A stretch of 6,887 nucleotides of DNA from Flavobacteriales bacterium (GTDB lineage: Bacteria; Bacteroidota; Bacteroidia; Flavobacteriales_F; PHOS-HE28). The stretch is taken from NCBI GenBank assembly GCA_020437875.1, contig JAGQVR010000151.1:1-6887 (forward strand), given 5' to 3'. Position 1 is the stretch's first letter. Every line of letters begins with the position of its first letter. Position numbers and translations under genes: made by a program. This document shows, one piece after another, positions 1 to 4,621 of the stretch. The notes below the pieces were generated by a model that saw nothing but the letters and a program-made list of their open reading frames with translations, searched no databases and was not told the origin of the DNA.

Positions 1-339
1 TATCTGCTGAAACAGACCACGCCCGAGCGACTGATCGCGGCCATCGAGGAAGTACACCAGGGTGGTGCGCCCATGACGCCCACCATCGCCCGCAAGGTGC
101 TGCAGCTGGTGGGTGTGCGTTCAGGAAGGACCGGCGTGGCGCAGGAGTTCCATCTGACCCCTCGCGAGCAGGAGATCCTGGGCCTGCTCGTGGACGGCCT
201 CAGCTACAAGCAGATCGCCGAACGCTGCTCCATCAGCTATCCCACGGTGAACACGCACATCACCCACATCTACAAGAAGCTGCACGTGGATTCGGTGGCC
301 GCCGCGGTGAAGGTGGCGATGCAGGAGGGGCTGGTCTAA
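1..339 (+). CDS. NarL/LuxR-family response regulator, C-terminal part (5' end cut by window)
   Basis: Cytoplasmic DNA-binding response regulator of a two-component system. The frame is open from base 1, so the ATG at 73 is internal and the true start lies upstream. The visible 112 residues begin with 'YLLK', the end of the receiver-domain beta-5 region with its conserved Lys (residue 4), followed by 'PERLIAAIEEVHQGGAPM', the typical last receiver helix. A linker of about 20 residues leads to a GerE/LuxR helix-turn-helix at residues 52-112, with 'LTPREQEIL', 'LSYKQIAERCSISYPTVNTH' and 'IYKKLHV', and a normal C-terminal end. The phospho-accepting Asp is outside the window. Family knowledge: phosphorylation by a partner histidine kinase drives dimerisation and binding to promoter DNA. 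Its partner is not identifiable here; the propeller sensor at 4622 is a candidate only by class. The stop TAA faces the end of a minus-strand relic 4 nt away. Confidence 0.95.
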   Translation, partial: YLLKQTTPERLIAAIEEVHQGGAPMTPTIARKVLQLVGVRSGRTGVAQEFHLTPREQEILGLLVDGLSYKQIAERCSISYPTVNTHITHIYKKLHVDSVAAAVKVAMQEGLV

Positions 340-343
340 GCAT

Positions 344-626
344 CTACGGCAACTGCTTCGCCCGAGTGGTCGTGGGCACCACGCCGCCGATGTTCTGCAG
401 GATGGGGTCGCGATCGTTGGCGGCACCGGTGTACTTCAGTGTGCCGTTCCGGTCCACCTTCACCGTACTGGGGCTACTCGAAGCCCTGGGTGACGATGCC
501 GCCGGGTATGGTGCCCTTGCCAATGCCCGAACCACCCATGGGCCAGCGAATGCACCCGCCGGGAAATGTGGCTGAAATGCCGGTCGTGTAAATGGACGGT
601 GAGCTGGTGCCCTCAGGCTGACGCCA
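344..626 (-). pseudogene. Frameshifted 3' relic of an unidentified protein
   Basis: Two adjoining minus-strand reading frames together look like the end of a protein. Reading from 626, a frame without an evident start codon gives about 50 residues including 'SIYTTGISATFPGG', 'CIRWPMGGSGIGKG' and 'TIPGGIVTQGFE', then a TAG at 474-476. If one base is skipped at that TAG, the next frame continues with 'SPSTVKVDRNGTLKYTGAAN' and 'DRDPILQNIGGVVPTTT' and ends in 'RAKQLP' with a TAG at 344-346. Both halves are rich in Gly, Thr and Ile and read like natural beta-rich protein. The stop is 4 nt from the convergent regulator stop, as expected for a true gene end. Upstream of 627 the first frame is closed by TGA, so only a fragment remains. 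I do not recognise the family; a surface or fibre-like protein is a guess. It could also be chance open frame in non-coding DNA. Confidence 0.4.
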
Positions 627-639
627 TCATGGTAAGCAT

Positions 640-662
640 GAGGCTGGTGCTTGACCAGCCTC
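640..662 (-). terminator. Perfect 9-bp hairpin, possible terminator of the fibre/protease operon
   Basis: The bases gaggctggt (640-648) and accagcctc (654-662) are perfect reverse complements around a 5-nt loop. The hairpin lies 25 nt beyond the protease stop codon (688-690) on the minus strand, a normal place for an intrinsic terminator. There is no T-run after the stem on either strand, so the call rests on position and stem strength. It could instead be a 3'-end stabilising structure. Confidence 0.4.
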
Positions 663-687
663 CCAGTGCAGTGTGGTCCTTGGAAGA

Positions 688-2589
688 TCAGTTGCAGGTT
701 TGGATGCGTGCGATGAAGCTGGAACCCGCAGGAGCACTAAAACCAGGCCGGAGCGATACCGAACCACCGGCATTGTAGGTCACCGAACCACCCGCAGCGA
801 CGTCCCCCTCGGAAGTGATGTCGTTCTGGGCGTTGTAGGTAGTGGAGGTAAGTTCGATGGGGCCGTGTGAGACCGAATAATTGCACGAGTTCTTCTGTCC
901 GGAAATGATGAGCGAATAGGGTTGGGTACCGGTCAGGCTTCCTTCCGCGTTCACATGCACCTGGTACGTGCCAGCTGGCAGCCCGGTCCGGTACACTTGC
1001 TCGACATTGTCCAGATCATTGTCACCGGTAGTAGCATACCACACGCCAAGTGTATTGGTCATTACATAAGGCGTATACACAGTGCCACCCGGTCCGATCA
1101 CCCGAAGGTCCAGGTCGTTCACCAGTTTCGGGGCAGGGTTGTTGTGGGTGGACGTGGCAGTTCCTTCGCGATCGGTATAGCAGAGCGTGACGCGGAGGTC
1201 ACCCGTCGTATTGAAGGTGTACACATGCCCGAGCGTCCCAGGGATCTCCAGAATGCGCTCGGTCTGCGTACCCCCGGACCCCACGTCCCTGGCGATCGTA
1301 TTTCCCATCAGTTGCGCCCGCAACAAGCCCCATCCGTGGGTGAAGTCAGGGCCGGGCAGACCAAGGTCCTGTGCATTGTGGATCGCCAGACCTTTCAAGC
1401 TGGCACTCCGCATATATATGCCCGAACCACCATGCATGCTTTCGTACAACTCCTGCAATAGCAGCAGCGAACCGGCCACGTTCGGTGATGCCATGGAGGT
1501 GCCGGTCTTGACCCCATACGCATCATCAGCCCCGGATTCAGCGCTCCAGACGTCGGTACCCATGCCACAGATATCCGGCTTGATGCGCCCATCATCCGTT
1601 CCACCTCGGCTTGAACTCGAATTAATGGTAAGGTCGGACTGAAGGTTGGCTACGGTCAGTATATTCTTTGCATTGGCATTAGTGGTCAAATTCCTTTGTT
1701 GCGAGCCGTCCCCCCCGGGATGAACGCTGGTCTGATAGGTCACGAAGGAACCACCCACCCCATTCCTGACACAGTCAATGCCAACTTCAGGGTCATTCGT
1801 GTTGTCGTTACCAGCTGCTTTCACTGGAAGGTAAAAAGGCGCAAGCCTACAGATCTCGTCCCAAGCATGGGCTTTCGCATCATACATACCAAAACTCGGA
1901 TCATCGCCCCCTGGTATGAATTGAGACGTACCCCCATACCAAGTCCATTTGTTACCACCACAAGCACTGTTACCCTCATAATCCCATCCTCCGATTACGC
2001 CATATGAGTGGTTTGAAATAAGAAGGGAGGCCGCTTCGCCTGACATTTCCGCATTATCATTATCCCAGTCATAGCATTTCGCCTGAGCAGCAGGCGCCAT
2101 TCCCATGGAAAGATCTGTCCACCCAACCGGAGGTGAGCCGATCAGTGTGCCGGCCACATGCGTGGCATGGCTGTCCTCGGAATAGGGGGTGTCGCCGATG
2201 GTTACTCTGCCGCTCAGATCCTGGTGCGTGAGCCGTGGATGGCCGCCATCCCATTCCCCGATCAGCATTCCCGATCCGTGGACCCCGTAAGTGGTCCGTA
2301 GCAACGTCGTTTGCGTGATCGTGGCAGCGACAAAGTTGTCCGACCCAAAGTAGACCGGCCTCCCCAGGTCATCGATGTACTGAAGACCATCCGTCCGCCA
2401 GCCGCGCTCCCTTGCCATGCGCAATGCCTCAGCGTGTTTCACCTCATATTCCCTGCTCCATTGATCGGAGAGGCGCTGCAACTCCGCAACATTGGTATGC
2501 TCCAGGATATAGGACCTGTTCTCCTGTGCCAAGGCCGGTCCAGCGATCACCAACAGCAGAACGAACAGGGTATGTCCAGGCTTTTTCAT
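688..2589 (-). CDS. Secreted subtilisin-like (S8, Kp43-like) serine protease with C-terminal coathanger-type domain
   Basis: Exported endopeptidase, 633 aa from the chosen start. Residues 1-21 are a signal peptide (MKK, hydrophobic 'LFVLLLVIAG', cleavage after 'ALA'). The S8 catalytic domain follows with Asp114 in 'GEWDGG', His141 in 'HATHVAGT', oxyanion-hole Asn261 in 'KAAGN' and nucleophile Ser365 in 'GTSMASP'; all are present, so it should be active. Residues 440-563 form a beta-sandwich with 'LVNDLDLRV' (489-497), typical of Kp43-type proteases. Residues 569-632 form a Bacteroidota-type coathanger-like end with 'GGSVSLRPGFSAPAGSSF', bracketed by Cys569 and Cys632. The 'HAT' in place of the usual 'HGT' is, from memory, common in this subfamily. 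An in-frame ATG at 2601 is an equally possible start, giving 637 aa; I prefer 2589 because it begins directly with the signal peptide. The fibre gene ends 22 nt (or 10 nt) upstream, implying cotranscription. The substrate is unknown. Confidence 0.94.
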   Translation of the reverse strand: MKKPGHTLFVLLLVIAGPALAQENRSYILEHTNVAELQRLSDQWSREYEVKHAEALRMARERGWRTDGLQYIDDLGRPVYFGSDNFVAATITQTTLLRTTYGVHGSGMLIGEWDGGHPRLTHQDLSGRVTIGDTPYSEDSHATHVAGTLIGSPPVGWTDLSMGMAPAAQAKCYDWDNDNAEMSGEAASLLISNHSYGVIGGWDYEGNSACGGNKWTWYGGTSQFIPGGDDPSFGMYDAKAHAWDEICRLAPFYLPVKAAGNDNTNDPEVGIDCVRNGVGGSFVTYQTSVHPGGDGSQQRNLTTNANAKNILTVANLQSDLTINSSSSRGGTDDGRIKPDICGMGTDVWSAESGADDAYGVKTGTSMASPNVAGSLLLLQELYESMHGGSGIYMRSASLKGLAIHNAQDLGLPGPDFTHGWGLLRAQLMGNTIARDVGSGGTQTERILEIPGTLGHVYTFNTTGDLRVTLCYTDREGTATSTHNNPAPKLVNDLDLRVIGPGGTVYTPYVMTNTLGVWYATTGDNDLDNVEQVYRTGLPAGTYQVHVNAEGSLTGTQPYSLIISGQKNSCNYSVSHGPIELTSTTYNAQNDITSEGDVAAGGSVTYNAGGSVSLRPGFSAPAGSSFIARIQTCN

Positions 2590-2611
2590 GGCTGCATTCA
2601 TGTTCGTTCGA

Positions 2612-4459
2612 TCATCGTCCAAGCAGCGCATCCACATCCGCCCGTAGCTGCTTCAATTCAGCCTCTTTCTCGATCAAATGCAACGTCAGCTCCTCCACCT
2701 TCTCCAATAGGATCTTGTTCATCTCGCCCAACCCAAGCCCGTTCTCCTCCACCTCGCAGGCACTGGGTACGTGGGGCAAGTGGCCGTGTTCCTGGATGTA
2801 TGCCTCGACCTCCTCCAGGGTCATCAGGTCGTAGTCCGGCTCGAACACATAATCCGGGAAGCCGGCCAGGGTCACCTCCACCTCCTTGGCGGTGATCTTG
2901 CCGTTCACGGCCAGTGCCGACTGGGGGGTGGTGGTCCCGATGCCTACGTAGCCGGTGCTGCGCTGTACCGTTAGCCGATACTGCCCCACCGCATCGTCAT
3001 AGATGTAGAACTGGTTGTTCAGGGCGCCGTTCCCGGCATCGTTCGTACCCACCTGCCAGCTGCCGTTCCCGCTCCAGAAATGGATGTCCTGTTCAAATTC
3101 GGATCCGTTGCCCAAGCGCATGTTCCCACGTACGTCGAGCTTATGCGCTGGTGCGGTCGTGCCAATGCCCACATCGCCACTGGGTGTGATCCTCATCCGC
3201 TCCAAGTTGGAAGTAGCGAAAAACAGGGGACCTGCATCGCGGTTCAGGATGCTCAATTCAAGTCCGTTCAACCGGAAATTCGCACCATTCGTGGAGGCCG
3301 GGTTCTTCATGATGATGCGCGCGAGGTTGTCCGGAGAAAAAATGTCGAGTTCAGCGCCTGGGGTGGTGGTGCCGAGCCCCACGTCACCGGCGCTGGTCAC
3401 TGTCATACGTGTCAGGCCATTGGTTCCTATGGCCAGGTCCGTATTGCTCGCATTCATTATGTAGCCCTTGTTTCCAAGAACTCCGTAGTACATGTCACAT
3501 CCAGGCGTACGCACGTTGATCGTACCCGTGGACGTTGAGTTCTCAACCCTCACCGTGCTTCCTTGGACCGTATTGTACACGTGCAAGGGCGGACCAGGTG
3601 TGGTTGTACCTATCCCGACCTTTCCACTGTTCGTATTGTGGATGTCATTCCCGTTGGCCGTCCAATGCCCACCTCCACCAGTGGGGGGCTGCCAGACCGC
3701 AAGTCCATTGGCATCGCTGGTAAGCACTTTTCCGGCTCCCTGACTGCCGTCCTCCAGTTTGAACGCCCCGACCACATGCAGCGTGGTGTCCGGTGTGGTG
3801 GTACCCACACCCACATTTCCACCGTCCAGTATGGTCAATCTCGGTCCCACCCCGCCCTCGTTCACGACTAGCTTGTCCGCCTGCGCATCGATGTCCCAAT
3901 CCGGCCAGAGCAGCGCACCGCCCAGGGACAGGTATCCGTTCACGTTTACGTTCCCGTCCACTTGCCCATCCCCGGTGATCCGTACCGGGCCGCCATGGGT
4001 GTTGCTGAGCACGGTGCCCGCCACCTCCCAATGGAGGCCTGATGTGAGGGAATCCGCCGTGTGTGCGTGCTCCGCGTAAGGAACGGCGCGCAATTGCGTG
4101 GAACCCATCACCGTATAGTTGGTCCCACCTGCGACGTCCATCATGACCTCCATACTCCACGGGGTGTCCATGGTCCAATCCACATCGGCATAGTTCATGG
4201 TGGACACCGGTACACCTTCCCCGATCACGAGCGTGATCAGGCCTTGATCATTGGTGCTCACGGAGTGCTCTTCCGCATAGCTCACGAAGCCGCCACCCAC
4301 GCCGTTGTACAACTCGATGTACACCGAGACCATCTGGTTGGGCAGGGGGTCGCCGTTGGCATCGCGCACCACGGCCTGGTAGTTCAGCCCGTTGAAGCTG
4401 ACCTGGGAAAAGGCCGGCATGGCCAACATCGCGAACACAAAAGGAAGTAACTTCTTCAT
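2612..4459 (-). CDS. Secreted tail-fibre-like surface protein with VGxGTTxP repeats and C-terminal coiled coil
   Basis: A 615-aa exported fibrous protein. Residues 1-18 are a signal peptide ending 'MPAFS', followed by Gln19. Residues 20-130 match the N-terminal module common in Bacteroidota surface proteins ('GLNYQAVVRDANGDPLPN', 'STNDQGLITLVIGEG', 'QLRAVPYAEHA'). The middle is a repeat fibre with five 'VGxGTTxP...L.V' motifs and one 'GKVLTSDANGLAVWQPP' linker (243-259), as in phage tail fibres and trimeric adhesin stalks. Residues 520-615 hold 'KITAKEVEVTL', 'FPDYVFEPDYDL', 'HGHLPHVPSACEVEENG' and then a heptad-rich helix 'LLEKVEELTLHLIEKEAEL', probably a trimerising coiled coil. That end resembles in layout the intramolecular chaperone domain of endosialidases, but I see no evidence of autocleavage. 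No T9SS-type C-terminal signal is evident. The frame is open upstream to 4708, but only the ATG at 4459 (or 4474) sits correctly before the signal peptide. It is likely the first gene of an operon with the protease. The ligand is unknown. Confidence 0.92.
   Translation of the reverse strand: MKKLLPFVFAMLAMPAFSQVSFNGLNYQAVVRDANGDPLPNQMVSVYIELYNGVGGGFVSYAEEHSVSTNDQGLITLVIGEGVPVSTMNYADVDWTMDTPWSMEVMMDVAGGTNYTVMGSTQLRAVPYAEHAHTADSLTSGLHWEVAGTVLSNTHGGPVRITGDGQVDGNVNVNGYLSLGGALLWPDWDIDAQADKLVVNEGGVGPRLTILDGGNVGVGTTTPDTTLHVVGAFKLEDGSQGAGKVLTSDANGLAVWQPPTGGGGHWTANGNDIHNTNSGKVGIGTTTPGPPLHVYNTVQGSTVRVENSTSTGTINVRTPGCDMYYGVLGNKGYIMNASNTDLAIGTNGLTRMTVTSAGDVGLGTTTPGAELDIFSPDNLARIIMKNPASTNGANFRLNGLELSILNRDAGPLFFATSNLERMRITPSGDVGIGTTAPAHKLDVRGNMRLGNGSEFEQDIHFWSGNGSWQVGTNDAGNGALNNQFYIYDDAVGQYRLTVQRSTGYVGIGTTTPQSALAVNGKITAKEVEVTLAGFPDYVFEPDYDLMTLEEVEAYIQEHGHLPHVPSACEVEENGLGLGEMNKILLEKVEELTLHLIEKEAELKQLRADVDALLGR
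2924..3814 (-). repeat. Five degenerate VGxGTTxP coding repeats
   Basis: Within the fibre gene the motif occurs at residues 216-223, 281-288, 360-367, 430-437 and 505-512 (VGVGTTTP, VGIGTTTP, VGLGTTTP, VGIGTTAP, VGIGTTTP). Spacings are 65, 79, 70 and 75 residues. Each is followed by a short 'L.V' or 'LDI' strand. The repeats are protein-level; the DNA is diverged, which suggests old duplication rather than recent expansion. Confidence 0.85.
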
Positions 4460-4621
4460 GGTGGATCGGTTCATCTTGTCCCGTAGGCAAAGCAAGAGGG
4501 CCCCGGCATGTCCGTCCATCCTATGAATGAATGATATCGTGGACGCAACGACGCATCCTCTCATAGGATCCAATGAGAAGCGACGGTCCGAGGCCCGGAT
4601 CGCCGTAGTTTTTCGGCACCG
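4460..4621. promoter_or_regulatory. Divergent intergenic promoter region
   Basis: These 162 bases separate the minus-strand fibre start from the plus-strand sensor start, so both promoters should be here. For the fibre gene, the minus-strand sequence TTGCTTTG (4495 to 4488) resembles the Bacteroidota -7 element TAnnTTTG at a sensible distance from the start, but no TTTG is found about 19 nt upstream of it. For the sensor, TAGTTTTT (4606-4613) is a partial match only 8 nt before the ATG, which would need a nearly leaderless transcript. Both promoter matches are weak. Confidence 0.5.
4518..4569. promoter_or_regulatory. 9-bp inverted repeat between divergent genes, possible operator
   Basis: The half-sites atcctatga (4518-4526) and tcataggat (4561-4569) are exact reverse complements with 34 nt between them, 43 bp centre to centre, or about four helical turns. 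The placement in the middle of a divergent promoter region fits two sites bound by one regulator. The spacing is too long for a simple hairpin terminator. A 9-bp match in 162 bases could also be chance. Confidence 0.3.

Noticed and set aside
366..382. Small hairpin (gtggt/accac, 7-nt loop) after the regulator stop
   Set aside because: The stem is only 5 bp, has no T-run, and falls inside the coding relic; too weak to call a terminator.
366..870. Short plus-strand open frames between the regulator and the protease
   Set aside because: No start context, domain or family resemblance; the minus-strand reading of this stretch looks more protein-like.
922..1642. Overlapping plus-strand open frames opposite the protease
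   Set aside because: They lie opposite the S8 catalytic and C-terminal domains, which are fully supported by catalytic motifs; their translations look like shadow sequence.
2311..2895. A plus-strand open frame of 194 codons across the fibre/protease junction
   Set aside because: Its translation is low-complexity Pro/Arg/Ser-rich, with no motif, and it lies opposite two well-supported genes.
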